Source: Pseudomonas sp966191535
Lineage (GTDB): Bacteria > Pseudomonadota > Gammaproteobacteria > Pseudomonadales > Pseudomonadaceae
NCBI GenBank assembly: GCA_966191535.1
Contig: CBIGPF010000005.1
Coordinates: 4,952 to 68,951 of the forward strand
Direction of reading: 5' to 3'
Length of the DNA stretch: 64,000 nucleotides
Made by a program: the position numbers and the translations under genes. The stretch's first letter is position 1. The number at the start of each line of letters is the position of its first letter. The notes under the pieces are model-generated. The model ran no database searches. It worked only from the letters and a program-made list of their open reading frames with translations, and was not told the DNA's origin. Shown in pieces: positions 56,035-64,000 of the stretch.

Positions 56035-57549
56035 TCAGGATTGGACAGTCTCCAGTCTAGGTCGCGCCGCGCGATGCGCGCCGAAGGTCAGGAAGCTGCC
56101 CGCCGCGAATAGCCAGGCGCTGATCCCGCCGTAGCCGAGCACCCAGCCGAACCCCTGAACCAGTGCCGCGCGAGCGCCATCCGGGTCGTCCGAACCCAGC
56201 CGGCCGCTGGCGATGCTGGCAGCCAGTTGCAGCTTCTCGCCGCCGTCCACGCCGTGCAGCGCAGCGGCGACGCCGGAGAGCAGGATCAGCCCCATCACCG
56301 CGATGTTGATCGCCAGGGAAATCATCCGTGCGCTCATGTCGATGCCCGAGGCCATGCCGGCGCGGGCGGCGGGCACGGCGGCGGTGGAGGCATTGGTTAC
56401 CGTGGTGTTGGTCAGGCCCAGGCCGATGCCGGCGAGCACGCAGCCGGGCAGCAGGGTCAGCCAGCTGGCATGGTCCACGGCGCTGCCCCAGAGCATCAGG
56501 AAGAAGCCGGCGCCGATCACGAACATCCCGCCGGGGATCACCCAGCCCGGCTGGAAACGATGCGCCAGGCGCTCGGCAATCGGCGGCACCACCAGCGTCG
56601 GCAAGGTGTAGGCGAGCAGCGACCAGCCGGCCTTCACGTCGTCGTAGCCGAGCACGCCGTGGTAGTAGACCGGCAGGTAGATCATCAGTGGCCAGAAGCT
56701 CACGTTCATTCCGGCCGAGGCGAACATCGCGCCGGAGAACGCGCGGATACGCAGCACCGAGAAGTCGAACATCGGATGGGCGACGCGGCGCTCGATCAGG
56801 ACGAAGGCTGCCAGGCTCGCGAGGCTGAGCAGCAGGATCGCCAGCGCCGCCGGACTGGCGAACCCCATGTCGGCGCCCTGGGTGATGTAGAACACCGTCC
56901 CGAGTACTGCCAGCGACAGCGTCAGCATGCCGCCGAGGTCGAGCTGTTCGGCGTCCGGGTCGCGCGACTCCACCGCGCCGTACTGCGCCAGCGCGAGGGT
57001 GAGCAGGGCGAGCGGGCCATGCACCAGGAACACCCACTGCCAACTGGCCAACGCGACGATGGCACTGCCGACGATCGGGCCGAAGCCCAGGCCGATGCCG
57101 AACACCACGCCCCAGGCGGCGAAGGCGCGCACGCGCTCGGCCGGGTCGCTGAACTGACTGGTCAGTACGGCCACCTGGCAGATCAGCATGACGCCGCCCG
57201 CCGCGCCTTGCAGGAAACGTCCGGCGATCATGGTCGGCATGTCGGCCGCCAGCCCGCAGAGCAGCGAGGTCAGGCCGAACAGCGCCAGGCTGATGACGAA
57301 CAGGCGCTTGCGGCCGAAGCGGTCGGCGAGGGTGCCAGCGGCCATCAATACGCTGGTGACGGCGATGGTGTAGGCGTTCATCACCCACTGCAGATCCTGG
57401 AAGTCGCCGTGCAGCACGCGCTCCAGGGCGGGGAGGCTGGCCGGCACGCTGGAGATTTCCAGGCCGAACATCATCGAGGACAGGCACACCGCTGCCAGGG
57501 CGATGAGGTTTCTGGGATTGACGCTTGTGGGGTGGTGGAGGGCAGTCAT
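56035..57549 (-). CDS. MFS transporter, DHA2 family (14 TM)
   Basis: EmrB/QacA-type drug:H+ antiporter, 504 aa, with about 14 hydrophobic segments. Motif A is GTLADRFGRKRLF and motif C-like GIGLGFGPIVGSAI follows. GGAG lies 8 nt before the ATG at 57549. The frame runs open further upstream into the LysR operator. The divergent lysR gene is the probable regulator. Substrate unknown. Confidence 0.9.
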   Translation of the reverse strand: MTALHHPTSVNPRNLIALAAVCLSSMMFGLEISSVPASLPALERVLHGDFQDLQWVMNAYTIAVTSVLMAAGTLADRFGRKRLFVISLALFGLTSLLCGLAADMPTMIAGRFLQGAAGGVMLICQVAVLTSQFSDPAERVRAFAAWGVVFGIGLGFGPIVGSAIVALASWQWVFLVHGPLALLTLALAQYGAVESRDPDAEQLDLGGMLTLSLAVLGTVFYITQGADMGFASPAALAILLLSLASLAAFVLIERRVAHPMFDFSVLRIRAFSGAMFASAGMNVSFWPLMIYLPVYYHGVLGYDDVKAGWSLLAYTLPTLVVPPIAERLAHRFQPGWVIPGGMFVIGAGFFLMLWGSAVDHASWLTLLPGCVLAGIGLGLTNTTVTNASTAAVPAARAGMASGIDMSARMISLAINIAVMGLILLSGVAAALHGVDGGEKLQLAASIASGRLGSDDPDGARAALVQGFGWVLGYGGISAWLFAAGSFLTFGAHRAARPRLETVQS

Positions 57550-57606
57550 GAGTGGGGCTCCGTATTCCGAGCGATCATTGTCGAGAAGAACAGGGTTCCC
57601 CATTGG

Positions 57607-57629
57607 CTCAATTTCGTCCCATCATTGAG
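57607..57629. promoter_or_regulatory. LysR-type operator in the exporter-lysR gap
   Basis: CTCAAT-N11-ATTGAG is a perfect interrupted dyad with the T-N11-A core that LysR-family regulators recognise. It lies between divergent genes, 29 bp from the lysR start and 58 bp from the exporter start. Confidence 0.75.
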
Positions 57630-57657
57630 TCTTTCCAGGATTCAAACGGGCCGCCCT

Positions 57658-58563
57658 ATGGATGACCGACTCGATGGCATCGCCACCTTTGTCCAGGTGG
57701 TGGACGCCGGCAGCTTCGCCCTTGCCGCAGAGCGCCTGAACCTCACGCGCTCGGCCGTGGGCAAGGCGATTGCGCGGCTGGAGGCACGCCTCGGTGTGCG
57801 CCTGCTGCAGCGCACCACGCGCAGCCAGAGCCTCACCGATGACGGCCAGGTGTTCTACGACAGCTGCGTGCGCGCCTTGGCCGAACTGGATGCCGCACAC
57901 ATCGCGCTGGAGGGTGGACGGCTGGAGCCGCGTGGACGCCTGCGGATCAGCGTGCCGATCTCCTTCGGCCACCTCTGCGTGGTGCCACTCATGCTGGCGC
58001 TGGCGCGGCAGTACCCGTCGCTGAAGATCGATCTGTCCTTCACCGATCGTCGTGTGGACCTCGTGGAAGAGGGCTTCGACCTCGCCGTGCGCATCGGTCC
58101 TCTCGGCGACAGCGCCACGCTCGCCGCGCGCAAGCTGGGCGTGCAATACACCAGCATTGGCGCCGCGCCCTCGTACATCGCCGAACACGGCTTGCCCGGG
58201 AATCTGGACGACCTTGCCGGCCATTCGGCCATCAGCTACTCGGTTGCGGGCGTTACCTCGCCCTGGGACCTGCGCGACGACGATGGCCAGGCCAAGCGCA
58301 TCGACATCGACCCGCAACTGAGCATGGATGACCTGCAGGCCATCACCGCCGCCGCCGTGGCCGGCTTCGGCCTGGCGCGCCTGCCGTCCTGGCTGCTGGC
58401 GCGGCACGTCAAGCTGGGCGAACTGGTCGTGGTGACGGGGCGCTGCAACCTGCCGCCGCTGGAAATCCACGCCGTGTGGCCGAAGACCCGCTACATGCCG
58501 TCGAAGATCCGCTGCGCCATCGATGCGCTGGTCGCCGGAATTCCCGCGCTGCTGGCCGACTGA
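57658..58563 (+). CDS. LysR-family transcriptional regulator
   Basis: LysR-type regulator, 301 aa. The N-terminal helix-turn-helix is AGSFALAAERLNLTRSAVGK, and the effector domain follows from about residue 90 (GRLRISVPISFGHLCVVP). This CrgA-like branch often regulates an adjacent efflux or reductase gene. The ATG at 57658 gives the normal start MDDRLDGIATFVQVVDAGSF. It is divergent from the DHA2 exporter, with the T-N11-A site between them. Confidence 0.92.
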   Translation: MDDRLDGIATFVQVVDAGSFALAAERLNLTRSAVGKAIARLEARLGVRLLQRTTRSQSLTDDGQVFYDSCVRALAELDAAHIALEGGRLEPRGRLRISVPISFGHLCVVPLMLALARQYPSLKIDLSFTDRRVDLVEEGFDLAVRIGPLGDSATLAARKLGVQYTSIGAAPSYIAEHGLPGNLDDLAGHSAISYSVAGVTSPWDLRDDDGQAKRIDIDPQLSMDDLQAITAAAVAGFGLARLPSWLLARHVKLGELVVVTGRCNLPPLEIHAVWPKTRYMPSKIRCAIDALVAGIPALLAD

Positions 58564-58675
58564 ACCATTGGCGCCATGGCGTGCCCAATGGGCTCGCCGG
58601 TCGGCCGGTTTGCAAGCCGACGGCGGGCCGCTATCGTTGGCCGCTGATCCATCCGTTTTTCATGTAAGGGATTTC

Positions 58676-59251
58676 ATGCGCTCGTTGTTCGCTTTCCTCG
58701 TCGCGGCCTGTTTCGCCGCTTCCGCCCAGGCTGCCTGGTACCTCGACTACGAGTCCTCGCGGTTGACCTTCGTCACCACCAAGAACGCCGATATCGCCGA
58801 GGTGAACCGCTTCCTGGTGATGCACGGCAAGGTGGAGGAACAGGGGCAGGTGGAGCTGCGTATCGAGATGGACTCGGTGAATACCGGCATTCCGCTGCGC
58901 GATGAGCGCCTGCGCGACCAGTTGTTCGACACCGAGAAATTCCCCGAGGCGCGGGTCACGTCGCGCATCGACCTGCGTCCCATCACGGATCTCGCCAGCG
59001 GCGTGCAGTTGGAGACACGCCTGCCATTGCGTCTGGAGTTGAACGGCCAGGCGAAGGACTACCGCACCGACGTGCTGATCACCCGCCTCGATGAGCACCG
59101 CTTCCAGGTAGTGACCCTTTCGCCGCTGGTGATCAATGCCGCCGATTTCGGCCTCGCGCCGGGCGTGGCACAGCTGCGCAAACTGGCCGGGCTGAAGAGC
59201 ATCGGCCTGTCGGTGCCGGTGGGCGCCGTGCTGATCTTCGCCTCGCGGTGA
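58676..59251 (+). CDS. YceI-family periplasmic protein (copy 2)
   Basis: Second YceI-like protein, 191 aa, with signal peptide (SLFAFLVAACFAASAQA, cleavage before AWYL). It aligns along its length with copy 1 (WYLDYESSRLTFVTTKNADIA against WQLDSDSSRISFVSVKRGKMA; both keep a RDERLRDQ/RDERMRNS block), so the two are paralogues. TAAGGG lies upstream of the ATG. The stop overlaps the PLD gene in GTGA, so a link to phospholipid metabolism is suggested. Confidence 0.85.
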   Translation: MRSLFAFLVAACFAASAQAAWYLDYESSRLTFVTTKNADIAEVNRFLVMHGKVEEQGQVELRIEMDSVNTGIPLRDERLRDQLFDTEKFPEARVTSRIDLRPITDLASGVQLETRLPLRLELNGQAKDYRTDVLITRLDEHRFQVVTLSPLVINAADFGLAPGVAQLRKLAGLKSIGLSVPVGAVLIFASR

Positions 59252-60405
59252 GCGGCCCGATCTTCCCCTGGCGGACGGGCAACCGTTTCGCCCTGCTCTG
59301 CGATGGCGTGCGCTTCTTCCCGCGCATGTTCGCCAGCATCGACAGTGCCGAGCGGCAGATCGAACTCGAACTCTACCTGGTCGAAAGCGGCAGTTGCGCC
59401 GAGGCACTGCTGGACCGCCTGCTCGCCGCTCTTGGGCGCGGCGTGAAGGTGCGCTGCCTGTTCGACGCGTTCGGCAGCCTGAAGCTGTCCAGCGCCTGGA
59501 CGCGGCAACTGGTCGAGGCGGGCGGCGAGTTGCGCTACTACAACCCGCTGAACTGGAAGGCCGGCATCCGCAACCTGTACCGCGACCACCGCAAGCTGCT
59601 GCTGGTGGACGAGCGCATTGCCTATGTCGGCGGCACCGGCGCCACCGACGAGTTCTGGTCCGCGCGGGAGAATCGCAGCGACTGGCACGAAGTGATGGTG
59701 GAGATGACCGGCCACATCGTCGCCGACTGGCAGCGTCTGTTCGAGCGGCAATGGAACGCCTGCCTCGGCGTTCGGGCGTGGAAGCCCCGAGAGGAAGTCC
59801 TGCTGACCCGCCTGCCGCCCATCCCTCATTACGGTGAGGGCCTGGCCCGCGTGGCCTACGCCGACGCCGGCCAGCACCGCGACATCCTCCAGGCGCTGGT
59901 GCGTTCGCTGCGCGGCGCGCACCAGCGCGTCTGGCTGGCGACGCCCTATTTCCTGCCGACCTGGAAGGTCCGCCGCGCCCTGCGCAAGGCGGCCCAGCGC
60001 GGTGTGGACGTGCGGCTGCTGCTCACCGGACGCCTGACCGATCACGCGCCGGTGCGCTACGCTGGTCAGCGCTATTACCCGAGCCTGTTACGCGCCGGGG
60101 TGAAGATCTTCGAGTACCAGCCGCGCTTCCTTCATCTGAAGATGGCGCTGGTGGATGACTGGGTCAGTGTCGGCTCGTGCAACTTCGATCATTGGAACCT
60201 TCGCTTCAATCTGGAGGCCAATGTAGAAGCGTTCGATCCGGCATTTACCGCAGCGGTGGCCGACTGCCTGGCCGCCGATTTCGCGCAGAGCCGCGAGATC
60301 GACCTGGATTTCTGGCGTGCGCGCCCCTGGTGGAAACGCCTGCGCGAGCGCCTGTGGGGCTCGCTGGACCGGCTGGTGGTGAACTTCCTCGACCGCCGCC
60401 GCTGA
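59248..60405 (+). CDS. Phospholipase D-family protein (cardiolipin synthase-like)
   Basis: Two-HKD protein, 385 aa. HKD motif 1 is DHRKLLLVDERIAYVGG and motif 2 FLHLKMALVDDWVSVGS with GSCNFD; both have the full H-x-K-x4-D. No N-terminal membrane helices, unlike ClsA, so it resembles ClsB-type synthases. The start is a GTG at 59248 that overlaps the YceI stop in GTGA, so translation is coupled. Likely phosphatidyl transfer at the inner membrane. Confidence 0.87.
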   Translation: MSGPIFPWRTGNRFALLCDGVRFFPRMFASIDSAERQIELELYLVESGSCAEALLDRLLAALGRGVKVRCLFDAFGSLKLSSAWTRQLVEAGGELRYYNPLNWKAGIRNLYRDHRKLLLVDERIAYVGGTGATDEFWSARENRSDWHEVMVEMTGHIVADWQRLFERQWNACLGVRAWKPREEVLLTRLPPIPHYGEGLARVAYADAGQHRDILQALVRSLRGAHQRVWLATPYFLPTWKVRRALRKAAQRGVDVRLLLTGRLTDHAPVRYAGQRYYPSLLRAGVKIFEYQPRFLHLKMALVDDWVSVGSCNFDHWNLRFNLEANVEAFDPAFTAAVADCLAADFAQSREIDLDFWRARPWWKRLRERLWGSLDRLVVNFLDRRR

Positions 60406-60441
60406 TGTTGCAGTTGTTCGTCTAGTCGGGAGGAGAGAAGC

Positions 60442-61737
60442 GTGGACACAGTACAAAAAAAGGAGCGTTTCATCGGGCTGGAATGGCTGCGCTTCCTGAT
60501 GGGGCTCTACGTGGTGATCTACCACACCCTGCACAGCTATCCGGCGGAGCAGAAGTTCGCCGGCCTCGATGACCTCACTGCCCTCGGCTTCTTCGCCACC
60601 AGCACCTTCTTCGTGCTGTCCGGCTTCCTGCTCTGCCACGTCTACGTCACCGACGGGCAGCTGCGCGAAAGCCCGCGCAGCTTCTTCACCAAGCGCCTGT
60701 CCAACCTCTACCCGCTGCACATCTTCTCGATCCTGCTGACCATCGCCGTGCTGCTGGTGGTGAGCGGGCTGGGCATCGGCCCGGACCTGGACCAGGCGAC
60801 GCCGCGCTTCGTCATCTATGACACCAACGAAGCCATCGGCCGGCTGCAGCCGGAGCTGTTCCACCACTGGATGAGCGACCGCGAGCTGCTGTTCAACAGC
60901 ATCCTCCAGCTCACCATGCTGCAGGCGTGGAACCCGTATTACCTGACCTTCAATGCGCCGCTCTGGTCGTTGTCGACGCTGTTCTTCTTCTACCTCTGCT
61001 TCCCCTTCGTCGCGCCGCGCCTGGCACGTCTGCAGAACAAATGGCGCTGGCTGCTGGCTCTGTGGATTCTCTACCTGATCCCGCCAATCCTGGTGGTCGC
61101 CAGCGAGCAGTACGGCATGCCGTGGACCGGCCTGCTGCACCGTAACCCGCTGCTGCGTTTGCCGGAGTTCCTCAGCGGCATCCTCGCCTACGGGCTGTTC
61201 CGCGAGTACAAGGACGCCGGTCGCCTGCCGGGGCGCGGGATGCTGGTGGTCATGGGGGCCTTCGTGCTGGCGAATTTCCTCGTCGCCGATTACCTCTACA
61301 CCCACGGCGCCAAGTACTGGTACTTCCTGCTGCACAACGGGCTGCTGCTGCCGGCGCAGTTGGTGCTGGTGTACATGAGCGCCTTGCCGCGCGATCCGCA
61401 GAACCACCTGATCCGTCATTGGTCGCCTCGCCTGGGAGCGGCTTCGCTGTCGTTGTTCGCGCTGCACGTGCCGTTGTTCACCCTGTTCTCGCGTACCGAG
61501 AAACTGATCCGCGCACCGGGCGACTGCCTGGATGACTGGGCTTATTGCGTGGACGCCGCGACTCACCAGCAGCTGTCGCTGTGGCTGTACCCGCTGTTCC
61601 TGCTGTTCATGGTTACCAGTTGCGTGCTGGTGCAGGAGCGCTGTGTGGTGCCGGTGCGCAAATGGCTGGTGCGCCACCTGCTGCCGGCGCCACCCGCACC
61701 GCCGACCACGCGACGACGGGTGGTGACGGAATCCTGA
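60442..61737 (+). CDS. Acyltransferase-3 family membrane protein
   Basis: Integral membrane O-acyltransferase, 431 aa, with about ten hydrophobic helices. The signature begins IGLEWLRFLMGLYVVIYHTL, where the Arg-x10-His pair is catalytic in the family, and SGFLLCHVYV follows. The start is GTG (60442) with AGGAG 6 nt upstream. It may modify an exopolysaccharide, LPS or other surface glycan. It lies 36 bp after the PLD gene and may share its transcript. Confidence 0.85.
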   Translation: MDTVQKKERFIGLEWLRFLMGLYVVIYHTLHSYPAEQKFAGLDDLTALGFFATSTFFVLSGFLLCHVYVTDGQLRESPRSFFTKRLSNLYPLHIFSILLTIAVLLVVSGLGIGPDLDQATPRFVIYDTNEAIGRLQPELFHHWMSDRELLFNSILQLTMLQAWNPYYLTFNAPLWSLSTLFFFYLCFPFVAPRLARLQNKWRWLLALWILYLIPPILVVASEQYGMPWTGLLHRNPLLRLPEFLSGILAYGLFREYKDAGRLPGRGMLVVMGAFVLANFLVADYLYTHGAKYWYFLLHNGLLLPAQLVLVYMSALPRDPQNHLIRHWSPRLGAASLSLFALHVPLFTLFSRTEKLIRAPGDCLDDWAYCVDAATHQQLSLWLYPLFLLFMVTSCVLVQERCVVPVRKWLVRHLLPAPPAPPTTRRRVVTES

Positions 61738-61918
61738 TGTGGGGCCGCCGGCCTTGCCGACAGATCGCGGGCGTGGCCCGCTCCTACAGGGAAATGGAAG
61801 CCCGTCGGTTACCAGCCGGAGAGTCATCCGGCCTTGCTGCAGGAGCGGGCCATGCCCGCGAACACCGCGATAGCGGTGCCATCGAACAGTACGGGCCTGT
61901 CGGCCAGATCGCCGGCGC
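61738..61918. repeat. REP-type palindromes
   Basis: GCCGGCCTTGCCGACAGATCG with GCGGGCGTGGCCCGCTCC and TACAGG (61745-61790), then TGCAGGAGCGGGCCATGCCC (61840-). They fill the gap between the convergent acyltransferase and SnoaL-like genes. Confidence 0.65.
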
Positions 61919-62317
61919 TCAGCGCACCTGGGCCTGCCAGTCGTTGAGGTTGTAGTAGTTGGTCACCCGCGCCACCTGGCCGTCGCGCAGCTCGAAGAAC
62001 GCGCCGGCCGGCAGCACGTAAGTCTGCCCGTCAGCTGGCGGCAGCCCTTCGTCGGTCTTCAGGTACTCGCCATGCACGACGAACTCGGCAGCGCCACGCT
62101 TGCCGTCGTCGCTGGTCATCACCACGATATCCGCCAGGCGTTCGCGGTAGCAGCGGTTCATGTGTTCCATGAAGCTGGCGAACGCCGCCTTGCCGGACTG
62201 GCGCTCCCCCTGGTTGATGTCGTGGACCACTTCCTCGTGCAGCAGGTCGAGGAAAGCCGGCATGTCGCCGGCGTTGAACGCGGCGTAATAGGCATTGATC
62301 AGGGCCTTGGCGTGCAT
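61919..62317 (-). CDS. SnoaL-like/NTF2-fold protein
   Basis: Small cytoplasmic protein, 132 aa, of the SnoaL-like polyketide cyclase/ketosteroid isomerase superfamily. NAYYAAFNAGDMPAFLDLLHEEVVHDINQG is the typical first helix and strand, and the end ELRDGQVARVTNYYNLNDW the typical last strands. AGGAG precedes the ATG at 62317 by 7 nt; longer frames upstream are open only by chance. Substrate unknown. Confidence 0.85.
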   Translation of the reverse strand: MHAKALINAYYAAFNAGDMPAFLDLLHEEVVHDINQGERQSGKAAFASFMEHMNRCYRERLADIVVMTSDDGKRGAAEFVVHGEYLKTDEGLPPADGQTYVLPAGAFFELRDGQVARVTNYYNLNDWQAQVR

Positions 62318-62426
62318 GGGTATGCTCCTGTCGCGGACGGGACTCGGGGATTGTTCGGGGCCCATGATAGGTTGTCGCGAAGGCCGCCACTTTGCCGGTT
62401 GCGGCATCTCGCGGACGAAAACGACC

Positions 62427-63020
62427 ATGCCCACGGAAATCCGCCTGCTCAGCGGCGACGCGATTCGCCCCTTCATCGATGACCTGGCGCGCCTGCGCAT
62501 CACCGTGTTCCGCGAGTATCCCTACCTCTACGACGGCAGCCCGGAGTACGAGGCCAACTACCTGGAAACCTACGTGCGCTCGGCCTGGAGCCTGTGCGTG
62601 CTGGTGCTCGATGGCGGCCGGGTGGTGGGCGCCTCGACCGGGCTCCCGCTGCAGGACGAGACCGAGGAATTCCAGCGGCCGTTCCTGGCGCTGGGCTGGA
62701 ACCCCGACCGCATCTTCTACTTCGGCGAATCGGTGCTCCTGCGCGAGTACCGCAACGCCGGCCTCGGCCTGCGCTTCTTCGAGGAGCGCGAGCGCTATGC
62801 TCGCGGTCTGAACCGCTTCGACTGGTGTGCCTTCTGCGCGGTGCAGCGTCCGCAGGACCATCCCGCACGGCCTGCCGGATACCGCACGCTGGACAGCTTC
62901 TGGCTGCAGCGTGGGTTCACGCCGCGTCCGGAAATGCAGACCGAATACCGCTGGCGCGACGTGGGCGAGCAATGGGAGACCGCCAAGCCGATGAACTTCT
63001 GGCTCAAGGACCTGACCTGA
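62427..63020 (+). CDS. GNAT-family N-acetyltransferase
   Basis: GNAT-fold acetyltransferase, 197 aa, starting MPTEIRLLSGDAIRPFIDDL. The acetyl-CoA-binding motif A is partly visible in FGESVLLREYRNAGLGLRFF (a variant of R/Q-x2-G-x-G/A). Cys-rich DWCAFCAVQ and the DHPARPAGYRTLD block mark a conserved subfamily of pseudomonads. Divergent from the SnoaL-like gene. The substrate is unknown. Confidence 0.82.
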   Translation: MPTEIRLLSGDAIRPFIDDLARLRITVFREYPYLYDGSPEYEANYLETYVRSAWSLCVLVLDGGRVVGASTGLPLQDETEEFQRPFLALGWNPDRIFYFGESVLLREYRNAGLGLRFFEERERYARGLNRFDWCAFCAVQRPQDHPARPAGYRTLDSFWLQRGFTPRPEMQTEYRWRDVGEQWETAKPMNFWLKDLT

Positions 63021-63106
63021 TGATCCGCGTCGCTGCGCTGCGGAACGCTTGAACGTCCTCGTCTGAGCAGACCCGGACTTTCGACGGGTGGCAAGGCGCG
63101 ATGCCG

Positions 63107-63129
63107 TGGTTATGCTCCGGGCATAACCA
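63107..63129 (+). promoter_or_regulatory. Perfect 9-bp inverted repeat before the lipoprotein gene
   Basis: TGGTTATGC-TCCGG-GCATAACCA, ending 15 nt before the ATG of the lipoprotein gene. It covers the expected promoter or leader region; either an operator or an RNA hairpin near the ribosome site. Confidence 0.55.
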
Positions 63130-63144
63130 TAAGAGGGACTTTCC

Positions 63145-63723
63145 ATGCTCCGACTGGCCCTGTGCGCCTTTCTCCTGATGCTGGCCGGCTGCAGTTCGCC
63201 TGGCGCGTTCTTCGGCGCGGTGGACGGGCCGCCGTTCGGTGCGCTGCCGGCGGATTCGCAGCAGGCCACGGTGTACCTCTACCGGCCGCAGAACCAGTGG
63301 TCCGACGAGGAGCTGGAGGCCCCCGGGCTGTTCCTCAACAACGAGCTGATCGGCAGCCTGCCGAGCAACGGCTACTTCGCCCTGCACTTCGCGCCCGGCA
63401 GCTATCCCCTGCAGATGCGCCGGCCGCTGCTGGGCAGCTTCTGGACCTTCTTCGCCGGCGGCAGCCTGGACTTCACGCTGATCGCCGGCTTTACCCTGGA
63501 AGCCCGCGCCGGCGAGGTCTACTACCTGCGCTACGACGAGACCCACACCCCGCCCAAGTACGAACACACCGCCGGGCAGGGCGCTGGCCCGCTGCAACTG
63601 GTGGGCAAGGAACTCGGCTCGCGTGAGATCCCCGCCACGCGGCAGGTGCAGGAGCCGGTGAGCATTGCGGCCAGCGGCAAGGAGGTCGAAGGACCGGGGT
63701 TCTGGCAACGGATGGGCATGTAG
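63145..63723 (+). CDS. Lipoprotein, DUF2846-like
   Basis: A 192-aa lipoprotein: the signal LALCAFLLMLAGC gives a lipobox LAGC with lipid at Cys16. The mature part has a beta-rich domain (QATVYLYRPQNQW, FLNNELIGSLPSNGYFALHF, YPLQMRRP) like the DUF2846 family. Position 2 of the mature protein is Ser, so outer-membrane sorting is expected. AGAGGG lies upstream of the ATG. Function unknown. Confidence 0.8.
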   Translation: MLRLALCAFLLMLAGCSSPGAFFGAVDGPPFGALPADSQQATVYLYRPQNQWSDEELEAPGLFLNNELIGSLPSNGYFALHFAPGSYPLQMRRPLLGSFWTFFAGGSLDFTLIAGFTLEARAGEVYYLRYDETHTPPKYEHTAGQGAGPLQLVGKELGSREIPATRQVQEPVSIAASGKEVEGPGFWQRMGM

Positions 63724-63815
63724 TAACGGCCTATTACCCGCTTTCTGCGCCGCTGGCTAATCTGACCGGGTCGCCCGCCGTCGTCTGCGGGCCTTAGCCG
63801 AAAGGAGCCCGAGAG

Positions 63816-64000
63816 ATGGCCGCGAAGAAGATCCTGATGCTGGTCGGCGACTACGCCGAAGACTACGAAACCATGGTGCCGTTCCAGGCGCTGCTGATGG
63901 TCGGGCACATCGTCCATGCTGTCTGCCCGGACAAGAAGGCCGGCCAGAGCATCCGTACCGCCATCCACGATTTCGAAGGCGACCAGACCTACAGCGAGAA
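63816..64000 (+). CDS. DJ-1/PfpI-family protein (3' end cut by window)
   Basis: First 61 codons of a DJ-1/PfpI superfamily gene: KKILMLVGDYAEDYETMVPF then QALLMVGHIVHAVCPDKKAG. AAAGGAG lies 8 nt before the ATG at 63816. The nucleophile Cys region (around residue 100 in the family) lies outside the window, so activity (glyoxalase, chaperone or amidase-like) cannot be judged. Confidence 0.85.
   Translation, partial: MAAKKILMLVGDYAEDYETMVPFQALLMVGHIVHAVCPDKKAGQSIRTAIHDFEGDQTYSE

Noticed and set aside
1..64000. CRISPR array, prophage, IS element, tRNA or rRNA
   Set aside because: No regularly spaced direct repeats, transposase or integrase motifs, or tRNA/rRNA signatures were seen on reading both strands.

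Overview
The window is high-GC bacterial chromosome, densely coding on both strands. Gene content and order point to Pseudomonas, close to the P. aeruginosa group: prfA-prmC-moeB-murI-pagL, hemH, the fimU-to-pilE minor-pilin operon, mexVW-like genes, icmP, bifA, sodB, argO/argP, feoABC, xenB, a UspA-type gene and olsBA. From memory of PAO1 locus numbering, the window runs collinear with PAO1 in descending order (about PA4665-4654, then 4556-4550, then 4375-4339), with two large PAO1 blocks absent at the junctions. No rRNA, tRNA, IS element, prophage or CRISPR array was seen. Intergenic gaps carry many REP-type palindromes (cores like TGTAGGAGCG and CGCTCCTACA), usual in Pseudomonas.

1-4 kb: end of prfA, then overlapping prmC, moeB and murI, then pagL (lipid A deacylase) behind an 18-bp palindrome. 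4.1-9.8 kb: a probable light-response cluster. A leftward operon holds a DUF523-DUF1722 gene, a MerR/LitR-type regulator without a recognisable B12 motif, and a DNA photolyase. Next to it are an FAD oxidoreductase and a divergent TIGR01777 epimerase. Paired TGTACA elements sit in both regulatory gaps. hemH and an MFS gene follow.

12.6-20.7 kb: a WG-repeat exported protein, then the leftward minor-pilin operon fimU-pilV-pilW-pilX-pilY1-pilE, without pilY2 and with a Ser/Thr-rich insert in PilY1. 21-28.6 kb: mexW/mexV-like RND genes, a chemoreceptor and a DUF1513 gene. 28.7-32.8 kb: an iron-linked set (imelysin-like lipoprotein, DUF1111 di-heme lipoprotein, IcmP) with a Fur-box-like dyad.

33-45 kb: bifA (degenerate GGDQF plus EAL), sodB, argO with an ACT protein and divergent argP, a saccharopine-dehydrogenase-like gene, an epimerase, two coiled-coil proteins and feoABC (Fur-like and Anr-like sites upstream). 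45-51.3 kb: xenB-MFS-arsR with an ArsR-type dyad, acpH, a universal stress gene behind a well-placed Anr box, and olsBA behind four Pho-box-like repeats.

51.4-64 kb: an acyl-CoA-dehydrogenase-like orphan, an ODP/MBL protein, a serine hydrolase with a small Cys-rich partner, two YceI paralogues, a hairpin-rich non-coding block, a 36-residue lipoprotein candidate, a DHA2 exporter with divergent LysR regulator, a PLD-family synthase, an acyltransferase-3, SnoaL-like and GNAT proteins, a lipoprotein and the start of a DJ-1/PfpI gene. All functions are inferred from sequence motifs and remembered family knowledge; no database search was run.
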